DNA of 64,000 nt from Salmonella enterica subsp. enterica serovar Typhimurium str. LT2. GTDB lineage: Bacteria; Pseudomonadota; Gammaproteobacteria; Enterobacterales; Enterobacteriaceae. Made by a program: the position numbers and the translations under genes. Positions 53,995 to 63,080 of the stretch are shown here, piece by piece. Under the pieces are notes generated by a model. The model ran no database searches, was not told the DNA's origin, and was given only the letters and a program-made list of their open reading frames with translations. Numbering within the stretch: position 1 is the first letter of the stretch; each line of letters begins with the position of its first letter. The stretch is taken from NCBI RefSeq assembly GCF_000006945.2, contig NC_003197.2:744001-808000 (forward strand). Direction: 5' to 3'.

Positions 53995-54384
53995 ATGATA
54001 AGAAATGTGAAAAAACAAAGACCTGTCAATCTGGATCTACAAACGATTCGGTTCCCCATCACAGCGATAGCGTCCATTCTCCATCGCGTATCCGGTGTGA
54101 TTACTTTCATCGCCGTCGGCATACTACTGTGGCTACTGGGCACCAGCCTCTCTTCTCCGGAAGGATTCCAGCAGGCCGCCGACATCATGGACGGCTTCAT
54201 CGTTAAATTTATCATGTGGGGCATCCTTACCGCGCTGGCGTATCACGTCATCGTGGGAATTCGTCACATGTTAATGGATTTTGGCTATCTGGAAGAAACA
54301 TTCGAAGCGGGTCAACGCTCTGCCAAAATCTCTTTTGTTATCACTGTCGTGCTTTCACTTCTCGCAGGAGTCCTCGTATGGTAA
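53995..54384 (+). CDS. sdhC: Succinate dehydrogenase cytochrome b556 subunit
   Basis: A 129-residue membrane anchor with three helices. The quinone/haem segment SILHRVSGVITF (about residues 27-38; Ser27, Arg31) and the haem-ligand region YHVIVGIRHMLMD (His about 84) are present. I use the ATG at 53995 (MIRNVKKQRP), the E. coli-length form; an in-frame ATG at 53980 adds five residues and is also possible. It overlaps sdhD by 7 nt. Confidence 0.96.
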   Translation: MIRNVKKQRPVNLDLQTIRFPITAIASILHRVSGVITFIAVGILLWLLGTSLSSPEGFQQAADIMDGFIVKFIMWGILTALAYHVIVGIRHMLMDFGYLEETFEAGQRSAKISFVITVVLSLLAGVLVW

Positions 54385-54725
54385 GCAACGCCTCCGCATT
54401 AGGACGCAATGGCGTACATGACTTCATCCTGGTCCGTGCTACCGCTATCGTTCTGACGTTATACATCATCTACATGGTGGGTTTTTTCGCCACGAGCGGC
54501 GAACTGACCTTTGAAGCCTGGACCGGTTTCTTCTCATCGGCCTTCACCAAAGTCTTCACCCTGCTGGCGCTTTTTTCCATCTTGATTCATGCCTGGATCG
54601 GCATGTGGCAGGTGTTAACCGACTACGTTAAACCACTGGCAGTGCGTCTGATACTGCAACTCGTTATCGTTGTTGCGCTGGTGGTTTACGTCATCTATGG
54701 ATTTGTTGTGGTGTGGGGTGTGTAA
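54378..54725 (+). CDS. sdhD: Succinate dehydrogenase membrane anchor subunit
   Basis: A 115-residue three-helix anchor. It begins MVSNASALGRNGVHDFILVRA and contains the haem/quinone residues in LIHAWIGMWQVLTDYV (His about 71, Tyr about 83). The reading frame is open far upstream, but the ATG at 54378 starts the conserved protein. Stop codon overlaps the sdhA start (TAATG). In relatives the sdhD ribosome-binding region is a RyhB target. Confidence 0.97.
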   Translation: MVSNASALGRNGVHDFILVRATAIVLTLYIIYMVGFFATSGELTFEAWTGFFSSAFTKVFTLLALFSILIHAWIGMWQVLTDYVKPLAVRLILQLVIVVALVVYVIYGFVVVWGV

Positions 54726-56491
54726 TGAAACTGCCAGTCAGAGAATTTGATGCTGTTGTGATTGGTGCCGGTGGCGCAGGTATGCGCGCGGCGCTGCAAA
54801 TTTCCCAGAGCGGCCAAACCTGTGCGCTGCTCTCGAAAGTCTTCCCGACCCGTTCCCATACCGTTTCCGCGCAGGGCGGTATCACCGTGGCGCTCGGCAA
54901 TACCCATGAAGATAACTGGGAATGGCACATGTACGACACCGTTAAGGGGTCGGACTACATTGGTGACCAGGATGCCATCGAATATATGTGTAAGACCGGA
55001 CCGGAAGCGATTCTGGAACTGGAGCACATGGGGCTACCGTTCTCCCGTCTTGATGATGGACGTATCTATCAGCGCCCGTTCGGCGGCCAGTCGAAAAACT
55101 TTGGCGGCGAGCAGGCGGCACGTACCGCGGCGGCGGCTGACCGTACCGGTCACGCCTTGCTACACACGCTGTATCAACAGAATTTGAAAAACCACACCAC
55201 GATTTTCTCCGAATGGTATGCGCTGGATCTGGTGAAAAACCAGGATGGCGCGGTGGTGGGGTGTACCGCACTGTGCATCGAAACCGGTGAAGTGGTGTAC
55301 TTCAAAGCCCGCGCGACGGTGCTGGCGACCGGCGGCGCAGGCCGTATCTACCAGTCCACCACCAACGCTCACATCAACACCGGTGACGGTGTCGGTATGG
55401 CGCTGCGTGCCGGTGTCCCGGTGCAGGACATGGAAATGTGGCAGTTCCACCCGACCGGCATCGCCGGGGCGGGCGTGCTGGTGACAGAAGGCTGCCGCGG
55501 CGAAGGCGGTTACCTGCTGAACAAACACGGCGAGCGCTTTATGGAGCGTTATGCGCCGAACGCCAAAGACCTGGCGGGTCGTGACGTGGTGGCGCGTTCC
55601 ATCATGATCGAAATCCGTGAAGGCCGCGGCTGTGATGGTCCGTGGGGGCCGCACGCTAAACTGAAACTGGATCACCTGGGTAAAGAGGTGCTGGAATCTC
55701 GCCTGCCGGGTATCCTGGAGCTGTCCCGTACTTTCGCCCACGTTGACCCGGTGAAAGAGCCGATTCCGGTTATCCCGACCTGCCACTACATGATGGGCGG
55801 TATTCCGACTAAAGTGACCGGTCAGGCGCTGACCGTGAACGAGCAGGGCGAAGACGTGGTCATTCCGGGGCTGTTTGCGGTAGGCGAAATCGCCTGTGTA
55901 TCGGTTCACGGCGCCAACCGTCTGGGCGGTAACTCACTGCTGGATCTGGTGGTCTTTGGCCGCGCGGCGGGGCTGCATTTACAGGAATCCATCGCCGAGC
56001 AGGGCGTGCTGCGCGACGCCAGCGAGTCTGACGTTGAAGGTTCTCTGGAGCGCCTGAATCGCTGGAACAATAACCGCAATGGCGAAGATCCGGTGGCTAT
56101 CCGCAAAGCGTTGCAGGAGTGTATGCAGCATAACTTCTCCGTATTCCGTGAAGGCGACGCGATGGCGAAAGGGCTTGAGCAGTTGAAAGTGATCCGCGAG
56201 CGTCTGAAAAACGCCCGTCTGGATGACACGTCCAGCGAGTTTAATACCCAGCGTGTTGAGTGTCTGGAGCTGGATAACCTGATGGAAACCGCCTACGCCA
56301 CTGCCGTATCAGCCAACTTCCGAACGGAAAGCCGCGGCGCGCATAGCCGCTTCGATTTCCCGGAGCGTGATGATGCCAACTGGTTGTGTCATACCCTGTA
56401 TCAGCCGCAAACGGAATCCATGACGCGCCGAAGCGTCAATATGGAGCCGAAACTGCGTCCGGCGTTCCCGCCGAAGATTCGTACTTATTAA
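54725..56491 (+). CDS. sdhA: Succinate dehydrogenase flavoprotein subunit
   Basis: A 588-residue FAD subunit. The dinucleotide motif AVVIGAGGAGMRAAL is at residues 10-24; FAD is covalently attached to His45 in TRSHTVSAQGG. The substrate/catalytic region includes HPTGIAGAGVL and RDVVARSI (Arg about 286), and CHYMMGGIPT near residue 353. It oxidises succinate to fumarate and passes electrons to SdhB. An in-frame start 12 nt upstream is less likely. Confidence 0.98.
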   Translation: MKLPVREFDAVVIGAGGAGMRAALQISQSGQTCALLSKVFPTRSHTVSAQGGITVALGNTHEDNWEWHMYDTVKGSDYIGDQDAIEYMCKTGPEAILELEHMGLPFSRLDDGRIYQRPFGGQSKNFGGEQAARTAAAADRTGHALLHTLYQQNLKNHTTIFSEWYALDLVKNQDGAVVGCTALCIETGEVVYFKARATVLATGGAGRIYQSTTNAHINTGDGVGMALRAGVPVQDMEMWQFHPTGIAGAGVLVTEGCRGEGGYLLNKHGERFMERYAPNAKDLAGRDVVARSIMIEIREGRGCDGPWGPHAKLKLDHLGKEVLESRLPGILELSRTFAHVDPVKEPIPVIPTCHYMMGGIPTKVTGQALTVNEQGEDVVIPGLFAVGEIACVSVHGANRLGGNSLLDLVVFGRAAGLHLQESIAEQGVLRDASESDVEGSLERLNRWNNNRNGEDPVAIRKALQECMQHNFSVFREGDAMAKGLEQLKVIRERLKNARLDDTSSEFNTQRVECLELDNLMETAYATAVSANFRTESRGAHSRFDFPERDDANWLCHTLYQPQTESMTRRSVNMEPKLRPAFPPKIRTY

Positions 56492-56507
56492 TTGCGGAGA
56501 CAGGATG

Positions 56508-57224
56508 ATGAAACTCGAATTTTCGATTTATCGTTATAACCCGGATGTCGATAACGCTCCGCGTATGCAGGATTACACCCTGGAAGGCGAAGAAGGGCGC
56601 GACATGATGCTGCTGGATGCGTTAATCCAGCTTAAAGAAAAAGATCCCAGCCTTTCTTTCCGCCGTTCCTGCCGCGAAGGTGTGTGCGGTTCTGATGGTT
56701 TGAATATGAACGGTAAGAATGGTCTGGCCTGTATTACCCCTATTTCGGCGCTGACTCAGCCGGGTAAGAAGATTGTGATTCGCCCGCTGCCCGGTTTGCC
56801 GGTGATCCGCGATTTGGTGGTAGACATGGGGCAATTCTACGCACAATATGAGAAGATTAAGCCTTACTTATTGAATAATGGGCAAAATCCACCGGCTCGT
56901 GAGCATCTGCAGATGCCGGAGCAGCGTGAAAAACTCGATGGGCTGTATGAATGTATTCTTTGCGCCTGTTGCTCAACATCCTGCCCGTCATTCTGGTGGA
57001 ACCCGGATAAGTTTATCGGTCCGGCGGGGCTGCTCGCGGCGTATCGATTCCTGATCGATAGTCGTGATACCGAGACTGACAGTCGTCTGGAAGGGATGAG
57101 CGATGCATTCAGCGTATTCCGCTGTCACAGCATTATGAACTGCGTCAGTGTATGTCCTAAGGGACTGAACCCGACGCGCGCTATCGGCCATATTAAGTCG
57201 ATGCTGTTGCAGCGTAGCGCATAA
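56508..57224 (+). CDS. sdhB: Succinate dehydrogenase iron-sulfur subunit
   Basis: A 238-residue electron-transfer subunit with three clusters: [2Fe-2S] ligands in CREGVCGSDGLNMNG and the following Cys (about residues 55-75), [4Fe-4S] in CILCACCSTSCP (about 149-160) and [3Fe-4S] in CHSIMNCVSVCPKG (about 206-219). Two adjacent ATG codons exist (56505 and 56508); I use the second to match the E. coli length. Located 16 nt after sdhA. Confidence 0.97.
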   Translation: MKLEFSIYRYNPDVDNAPRMQDYTLEGEEGRDMMLLDALIQLKEKDPSLSFRRSCREGVCGSDGLNMNGKNGLACITPISALTQPGKKIVIRPLPGLPVIRDLVVDMGQFYAQYEKIKPYLLNNGQNPPAREHLQMPEQREKLDGLYECILCACCSTSCPSFWWNPDKFIGPAGLLAAYRFLIDSRDTETDSRLEGMSDAFSVFRCHSIMNCVSVCPKGLNPTRAIGHIKSMLLQRSA

Positions 57225-57237
57225 GTAGTTGTAGTGG

Positions 57238-57317
57238 TTGCCGGATGGCGACGTACAGTCTTATCCGGCCTACAGGCGCAACCCCGTAGGCCTGATAAGC
57301 GCAGCGCCATCAGGCAA
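57238..57317. repeat. BIME (paired REP units) between sdhB and sucA
   Basis: Two REP units in opposite orientation: TTGCCGGATGGCG...CTTATCCGGCCTACA and GTAGGCCTGATAAGCGCAGCGCCATCAGGCAA by key arms. It starts 14 nt after the sdhB stop codon. Confidence 0.88.
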
Positions 57318-57327
57318 TAGAAGTGCA

Positions 57328-57503
57328 GGAAACCTCTAAAAACTGCCATATGATTAGTAATAATCGAGATGTTCAGAGCGAGACAAGGCGCGGTCTGAAC
57401 GAATCTTCGGGAGCATAGTTAACTATGTGACCGGAGTGAGCGAAGGCCGCAACGCAGTCGTAGCCTGAACAGCGAAGATTATTAGACAGTTTTTAAAGGT
57501 TCC
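57328..57503. repeat. Long imperfect palindromic intergenic repeat, ERIC-related
   Basis: A ~176-nt element whose 15-nt ends are inverted repeats with one mismatch (AACCTCTAAAAACTG at 57331-57345 and CAGTTTTTAAAGGTT at 57487-57501). Inside, GTTAACTATGTGACCGGAGTGAGCG resembles the ERIC centre (AAGTAAGTGACTGGGGTGAGCG) in about three quarters of positions. It looks like a non-coding mobile palindrome; I cannot name the family with certainty. Confidence 0.6.
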
Positions 57504-57587
57504 TTAGCGGACGCAGATGACACGACAGTCCGCAACAAGTGAACCCCGGCACGCATACAGCGTATGCGTGGTTAGTATCCACGGCGA

Positions 57588-57716
57588 AATACTCGTCATA
57601 GTTCACGTTGCATGTGCGTTGGCTGCACTTGCTCACCCCGGTCACTTACTGGATGTAAGCTCCCAGGGATTCGCAAGCTTGCCGCCTTCCTGAAACGTGA
57701 CCTATTTAGAGTATTA
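57588..57716. repeat. ERIC element (enterobacterial repetitive intergenic consensus)
   Basis: An approximately 129-nt element that follows the ERIC consensus along its whole length: AATACTCGTCATAGTTCACG at the left, GCTCACCCCGGTCACTTACT and ATGTAAGCTCCCAGGGATTC in the middle, TATTTAGAGTATTA at the right. It lies 31 nt before the sucA start, so it is part of the sdhB-sucA transcript. With the BIME and the palindrome it fills most of the 523-nt spacer. Confidence 0.92.
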
Positions 57717-57747
57717 AATAAGCAGAAAAGATGCTTAAGGGATCACG

Positions 57748-60549
57748 ATGCAGAACAGCGCTTTGAAAGCCTGGTTGGACTCTTCTTACCTCTCTGGTTC
57801 GAATCAGAGCTGGATAGAACAGCTCTATGAAGACTTCTTAACCGATCCTGACTCGGTAGACGCTAACTGGCGTTTGACGTTCCAGCAGTTACCTGGTACC
57901 GGAGTCAAACCGGATCAACTCCATTCAAAAACACGTGAATATTTCCGGCGGCAGGCGTTGGCTGGCTCACGTCACTCTTCTACGATTTCCGACCCTGACA
58001 CCAATGTGAAGCAGGTTAAAGTCCTGCAGCTTATCAACGCTTATCGTTTCCGTGGCCATCAACATGCAAACCTCGATCCGCTGGGACTGTGGAAGCAAGA
58101 ACGCGTGGCGGATCTCGATCCTTCTTTCCATGATTTGACCGAGGCCGATTTCCAGGAAACCTTCAATGTCGGCTCCTTTGCCAGCGGCAAAGAGACGATG
58201 AAGCTGGGCGAGCTGCTCGACGCGCTCAAACAGACCTACTGCGGCCCGATTGGCGCTGAGTATATGCACATCACCAGCACCGAAGAGAAACGCTGGATCC
58301 AACAGCGCATCGAATCCGGTCGTGCGGCCTTTAGCGCTGACGAGAAAAAACGCTTCCTGAACGAACTGACCGCCGCTGAAGGGCTGGAACGTTATCTGGG
58401 CGCCAAATTCCCGGGTGCGAAACGTTTCTCGCTCGAGGGGGGAGATGCGCTGATACCCATGCTGAAAGAGATGGTTCGCCATGCGGGTAACAGCGGCACT
58501 CGCGAAGTGGTGCTGGGGATGGCGCACCGCGGTCGCCTGAACGTGCTGATCAACGTACTGGGTAAAAAACCGCAGGATCTGTTCGACGAATTTGCCGGTA
58601 AGCATAAAGAACATCTGGGTACCGGCGACGTGAAGTATCACATGGGCTTCTCGTCAGATATCGAAACCGAAGGCGGTCTGGTTCACCTGGCGCTGGCGTT
58701 TAACCCATCGCATCTGGAAATTGTGAGCCCGGTGGTGATGGGCTCCGTGCGCGCCCGTCTGGACAGACTGGACGAACCGAGCAGCAACAAAGTGTTGCCG
58801 ATCACTATTCACGGCGACGCCGCGGTGACCGGCCAGGGCGTGGTTCAGGAAACCCTGAACATGTCGAAAGCGCGCGGTTACGAAGTGGGCGGTACGGTAC
58901 GTATCGTTATCAACAACCAGGTGGGTTTCACCACCTCTAACCCACTGGATGCGCGTTCAACGCCTTACTGCACCGATATCGGTAAAATGGTCCAGGCGCC
59001 GATTTTCCACGTCAATGCGGACGATCCGGAAGCCGTCGCTTTTGTGACCCGTCTGGCGCTGGACTTCCGTAATACCTTTAAACGCGATGTCTTTATCGAT
59101 CTGGTGTGCTACCGCCGTCACGGCCACAACGAAGCCGACGAGCCAAGCGCAACCCAGCCGCTGATGTACCAGAAAATCAAAAAGCATCCGACGCCGCGTA
59201 AAATCTACGCCGACAAACTGGAAGCTGATAAGGTCGCAACGCTGGAAGATGCCACTGAAATGGTCAACCTCTATCGCGATGCGCTGGATGCAGGCGAATG
59301 CGTGGTGAAAGAGTGGCGTCCGATGAATATGCACTCGTTCACCTGGTCGCCGTATCTAAACCACGAATGGGATGAAGCATACCCGAACAAGGTAGAAATG
59401 AAGCGTCTGCAGGAGCTGGCAAAACGTATCAGCACCGTGCCGGAAGCCATTGAAATGCAGTCTCGCGTGGCGAAAATTTATGGCGACCGTCAGGCAATGG
59501 CGGCAGGCGAGAAATTGTTTGACTGGGGCGGCGCGGAAAATCTGGCTTACGCCACGCTGGTCGATGAAGGCATTCCGGTGCGCCTGTCCGGGGAAGACTC
59601 TGGTCGCGGCACCTTCTTCCATCGTCATGCGGTGATCCACAACCAGACGAACGGCTCAACGTATACGCCGTTGCAGCATATTCACAGCGGTCAGGGACAG
59701 TTTAAAGTCTGGGACTCCGTGCTGTCTGAAGAAGCGGTACTGGCTTTTGAATACGGTTATGCCACGGCGGAACCACGTACCCTGACTATCTGGGAAGCGC
59801 AGTTTGGCGATTTTGCCAACGGCGCGCAGGTAGTGATTGACCAGTTCATCTCCTCCGGCGAGCAGAAATGGGGCCGGATGTGCGGTCTGGTGATGCTGTT
59901 GCCGCATGGCTATGAAGGGCAGGGCCCGGAGCACTCTTCCGCGCGTCTGGAACGTTATCTGCAACTTTGCGCCGAGCAGAATATGCAGGTTTGCGTGCCG
60001 TCCACCCCGGCGCAGGTCTACCATATGCTGCGCCGTCAGGCGCTGCGCGGGATGCGTCGTCCGCTGGTGGTGATGTCGCCGAAATCGCTGCTGCGTCACC
60101 CGCTGGCGGTTTCCACGCTTGATGAACTGGCGAACGGTTCCTTCCAGCCGGCCATTGGCGAAATTGACGAGCTGGACCCTAAAGCCGTAAAACGCGTGGT
60201 AATGTGTTCTGGTAAGGTTTATTACGACCTGCTGGAACAACGTCGCAAAAACGACCAGAAAGATGTCGCTATCGTGCGCATCGAACAGCTCTATCCGTTC
60301 CCGCATAAAGCGGTGCAGGAAGCGCTGCAACCATACGCTCACGTCCATGATTTTGTCTGGTGCCAGGAAGAGCCGCTCAACCAGGGCGCATGGTACTGCA
60401 GTCAGCATCATTTCCGTGAAGTGACTCCGTTTGGGGCCGCTCTGCGTTATGCAGGTCGCCCGGCCTCCGCCTCTCCGGCGGTAGGGTATATGTCCGTTCA
60501 CCAGAAACAGCAACAAGATCTGGTTAATGACGCGCTGAACGTCGATTAA
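57748..60549 (+). CDS. sucA: 2-oxoglutarate dehydrogenase E1 component
   Basis: A 933-residue thiamine-diphosphate enzyme that decarboxylates 2-oxoglutarate and transfers succinyl to the lipoyl group of SucB. An N-terminal E2-binding segment (AWLDSSYLSGSNQSWIEQLY) is followed by MAHRGRLNVLINVLGK, HGDAAVTGQGVVQETLNMS (ThDP/Mg region, with INNQVGFTTSNP) and the C-terminal transketolase-like half with SGEDSGRGTFFHRHA. Length equals the E. coli protein. Confidence 0.98.
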   Translation: MQNSALKAWLDSSYLSGSNQSWIEQLYEDFLTDPDSVDANWRLTFQQLPGTGVKPDQLHSKTREYFRRQALAGSRHSSTISDPDTNVKQVKVLQLINAYRFRGHQHANLDPLGLWKQERVADLDPSFHDLTEADFQETFNVGSFASGKETMKLGELLDALKQTYCGPIGAEYMHITSTEEKRWIQQRIESGRAAFSADEKKRFLNELTAAEGLERYLGAKFPGAKRFSLEGGDALIPMLKEMVRHAGNSGTREVVLGMAHRGRLNVLINVLGKKPQDLFDEFAGKHKEHLGTGDVKYHMGFSSDIETEGGLVHLALAFNPSHLEIVSPVVMGSVRARLDRLDEPSSNKVLPITIHGDAAVTGQGVVQETLNMSKARGYEVGGTVRIVINNQVGFTTSNPLDARSTPYCTDIGKMVQAPIFHVNADDPEAVAFVTRLALDFRNTFKRDVFIDLVCYRRHGHNEADEPSATQPLMYQKIKKHPTPRKIYADKLEADKVATLEDATEMVNLYRDALDAGECVVKEWRPMNMHSFTWSPYLNHEWDEAYPNKVEMKRLQELAKRISTVPEAIEMQSRVAKIYGDRQAMAAGEKLFDWGGAENLAYATLVDEGIPVRLSGEDSGRGTFFHRHAVIHNQTNGSTYTPLQHIHSGQGQFKVWDSVLSEEAVLAFEYGYATAEPRTLTIWEAQFGDFANGAQVVIDQFISSGEQKWGRMCGLVMLLPHGYEGQGPEHSSARLERYLQLCAEQNMQVCVPSTPAQVYHMLRRQALRGMRRPLVVMSPKSLLRHPLAVSTLDELANGSFQPAIGEIDELDPKAVKRVVMCSGKVYYDLLEQRRKNDQKDVAIVRIEQLYPFPHKAVQEALQPYAHVHDFVWCQEEPLNQGAWYCSQHHFREVTPFGAALRYAGRPASASPAVGYMSVHQKQQQDLVNDALNVD

Positions 60550-60563
60550 ATAAAGGATAAATA

Positions 60564-61772
60564 ATGAGTAGCGTAGATATTCTTGTTCCCGACCTGCCTG
60601 AGTCCGTAGCGGACGCGACCGTCGCCACCTGGCATAAAAAACCGGGCGATGCGGTTGTTCGTGACGAAGTGCTGGTAGAAATCGAAACTGACAAAGTGGT
60701 ACTGGAAGTACCGGCATCAGCGGACGGCATTCTGGATGCGGTTCTGGAAGAGGAGGGGACGACTGTCACCTCTCGCCAGATCCTGGGTCGCCTGCGTGAA
60801 GGAAACAGCGCGGGTAAAGAGACCAGCGCGAAATCTGAAGAGAAAGCGTCTACGCCGGCACAGCGCCAGCAGGCGTCGCTGGAAGAACAAAACAACGATG
60901 CGCTCAGCCCGGCGATCCGTCGCCTGCTGGCTGAACACAATCTGGAAGCCAGCGCCATTAAAGGCACTGGTGTGGGTGGGCGTCTGACCCGTGAAGATGT
61001 GGAAAAACATCTGGCGAAAGGCGAGTCTAAAGCACCCGCTGTTGAACCTGCAGCACAACCCGCTCTGGGCGCGCGCGGCGAAAAACGCGTGCCAATGACC
61101 CGCCTGCGCAAGCGCGTGGCCGAGCGTCTACTGGAAGCGAAAAATTCCACCGCCATGCTGACGACCTTCAATGAAGTCAACATGAAGCCGATTATGGATT
61201 TGCGTAAGCAGTATGGCGAAGTGTTTGAAAAACGTCATGGTATCCGCCTGGGCTTTATGTCCTTCTACGTGAAAGCGGTAGTGGAAGCGCTGAAGCGTTA
61301 TCCGGAAGTGAACGCCTCTATCGACGGCGATGACGTGGTGTATCACAACTACTTTGATGTGAGCATGGCGGTGTCTACGCCGCGCGGCCTGGTCACGCCG
61401 GTCCTGCGTGACGTGGATACGCTGGGCATGGCTGACATCGAGAAAAAAATTAAAGAACTGGCTGTCAAAGGCCGCGACGGCAAGCTGACCGTAGAAGACC
61501 TGACCGGTGGTAACTTTACCATTACCAACGGCGGCGTATTCGGTTCGCTGATGTCTACCCCGATCATCAACCCGCCGCAGAGCGCGATTCTGGGAATGCA
61601 TGCTATTAAAGACAGGCCGATGGCGGTGGATGGCAAGGTGGAAATCCTGCCGATGATGTACCTGGCGCTCTCTTACGATCATCGCCTGATCGATGGTCGC
61701 GAATCCGTGGGCTTCCTGGTCACCATCAAAGAGTTGCTGGAAGATCCGACCCGTCTGCTGTTGGACGTGTAG
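60564..61772 (+). CDS. sucB: Dihydrolipoyl succinyltransferase E2 component
   Basis: A 402-residue E2 core protein. Lipoyl domain with the modified Lys44 in VEIETDKVVLEVP; a charged Ala/Lys linker; a peripheral E1/E3-binding domain (SPAIRRLLAEHNLEASAIKG, about residues 111-130); and the catalytic domain with SYDHRLIDGRE (His about 373, Asp about 377). It moves succinyl from the lipoyl arm to CoA. The linker is slightly shorter than in E. coli (405 residues). 14 nt after sucA. Confidence 0.98.
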   Translation: MSSVDILVPDLPESVADATVATWHKKPGDAVVRDEVLVEIETDKVVLEVPASADGILDAVLEEEGTTVTSRQILGRLREGNSAGKETSAKSEEKASTPAQRQQASLEEQNNDALSPAIRRLLAEHNLEASAIKGTGVGGRLTREDVEKHLAKGESKAPAVEPAAQPALGARGEKRVPMTRLRKRVAERLLEAKNSTAMLTTFNEVNMKPIMDLRKQYGEVFEKRHGIRLGFMSFYVKAVVEALKRYPEVNASIDGDDVVYHNYFDVSMAVSTPRGLVTPVLRDVDTLGMADIEKKIKELAVKGRDGKLTVEDLTGGNFTITNGGVFGSLMSTPIINPPQSAILGMHAIKDRPMAVDGKVEILPMMYLALSYDHRLIDGRESVGFLVTIKELLEDPTRLLLDV

Positions 61773-61794
61773 TCAGCAAGAGCATCACCTGCTA

Positions 61795-61875
61795 CCTGTA
61801 GGCCGGATAAGGCGTTCACGCCGCCATCCGGCGATGGTGTAATGCCTGATGGCGCGCAGCTTTCAGGCCTACAGG
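61795..61875. repeat. BIME between sucB and sucC
   Basis: Outer arms CCTGTAGGCC and GGCCTACAGG are perfect inverted repeats. Inside are GGATAAGGCG...CGCCATCCGGC and GCCTGATGGCGC, the two REP units. It occupies most of the 141-nt spacer inside the sdh-suc operon. Confidence 0.9.
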
Positions 61876-61913
61876 TCTAAAGATAACGATTACCTGAAGG
61901 ATGGACAGAACAC

Positions 61914-63080
61914 ATGAACTTACATGAATATCAGGCAAAACAACTTTTTGCCCGCTATGGCTTACCGGCGCCGGTGGGTTATGCCTGTACTACTCCGCGT
62001 GAAGCCGAAGAAGCCGCGTCTAAAATCGGCGCTGGCCCGTGGGTAGTGAAATGTCAGGTTCACGCTGGCGGCCGCGGCAAAGCGGGCGGTGTGAAGGTAG
62101 TAAAAAGCAAAGAAGAGATTCGCGCCTTCGCGGAAAACTGGCTGGGCAAACGTCTGGTGACCTATCAAACAGACGCTAATGGCCAACCGGTAAACCAGAT
62201 TCTGGTTGAAGCGGCGACCGACATCGGCAAAGAACTGTACCTCGGCGCGGTAGTTGACCGTAGTTCTCGTCGCGTGGTCTTTATGGCGTCTACCGAAGGT
62301 GGCGTAGAGATCGAAAAAGTCGCGGAGGAAACCCCGCATCTGATCCATAAAGTCGCGCTCGATCCGCTGACCGGCCCGATGCCGTATCAGGGACGGGAAC
62401 TGGCGTTCAAATTGGGTCTGGAAGGTAAACTGGTGCAGCAGTTCACCAAAATCTTTATGGGTCTGGCAACCATTTTCCTTGAGCGCGACCTGGCGCTGAT
62501 CGAAATCAACCCGCTGGTGATTACTAAGCAGGGCGATCTGATTTGCCTCGACGGCAAGCTGGGCGCTGACGGCAACGCGCTGTTCCGCCAGCCGGATCTG
62601 CGTGAAATGCGTGACCAGTCTCAGGAAGACCCGCGTGAAGCGCAGGCAGCGCAGTGGGAACTGAACTACGTCGCGCTGGACGGCAACATCGGTTGCATGG
62701 TGAACGGCGCGGGTCTGGCGATGGGCACCATGGACATCGTTAAGCTGCATGGCGGCGAACCGGCTAACTTCCTTGACGTGGGCGGCGGCGCAACCAAAGA
62801 GCGCGTCACCGAAGCGTTTAAAATTATCCTCTCGGATGACAACGTGAAAGCGGTTCTGGTTAACATCTTCGGCGGTATCGTCCGTTGTGACCTGATTGCC
62901 GACGGTATCATCGGCGCGGTGGAAGAAGTGGGCGTGAACGTTCCGGTGGTGGTGCGTCTGGAAGGCAACAACGCCGAACTCGGCGCGAAGAAACTGGCTG
63001 ACAGTGGCCTGAATATTATTGCAGCGAAAAGTCTGACGGATGCAGCTCAGCAGGTTGTTGCCGCAGTGGAGGGGAAATAA
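61914..63080 (+). CDS. sucC: Succinyl-CoA synthetase beta subunit (ADP-forming)
   Basis: A 388-residue ATP-grasp protein. Start MNLHEYQAKQLFARYGLP; nucleotide site region KCQVHAGGRGKAGGVKV (about residues 46-62); metal/phosphate region ALIEINPLVI; C-terminal CoA-ligase half with NGAGLAMGTMDIVKLHGGEPANFLD and NIFGGIVRCD. With SucD it makes succinate and ATP from succinyl-CoA. Its stop overlaps the sucD start (TAATG). Confidence 0.98.
   Translation: MNLHEYQAKQLFARYGLPAPVGYACTTPREAEEAASKIGAGPWVVKCQVHAGGRGKAGGVKVVKSKEEIRAFAENWLGKRLVTYQTDANGQPVNQILVEAATDIGKELYLGAVVDRSSRRVVFMASTEGGVEIEKVAEETPHLIHKVALDPLTGPMPYQGRELAFKLGLEGKLVQQFTKIFMGLATIFLERDLALIEINPLVITKQGDLICLDGKLGADGNALFRQPDLREMRDQSQEDPREAQAAQWELNYVALDGNIGCMVNGAGLAMGTMDIVKLHGGEPANFLDVGGGATKERVTEAFKIILSDDNVKAVLVNIFGGIVRCDLIADGIIGAVEEVGVNVPVVVRLEGNNAELGAKKLADSGLNIIAAKSLTDAAQQVVAAVEGK

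Noticed and set aside
57612..57830. 72-codon frame running through the ERIC element into sucA
   Set aside because: It consists of ERIC repeat translation and an out-of-frame start of sucA.
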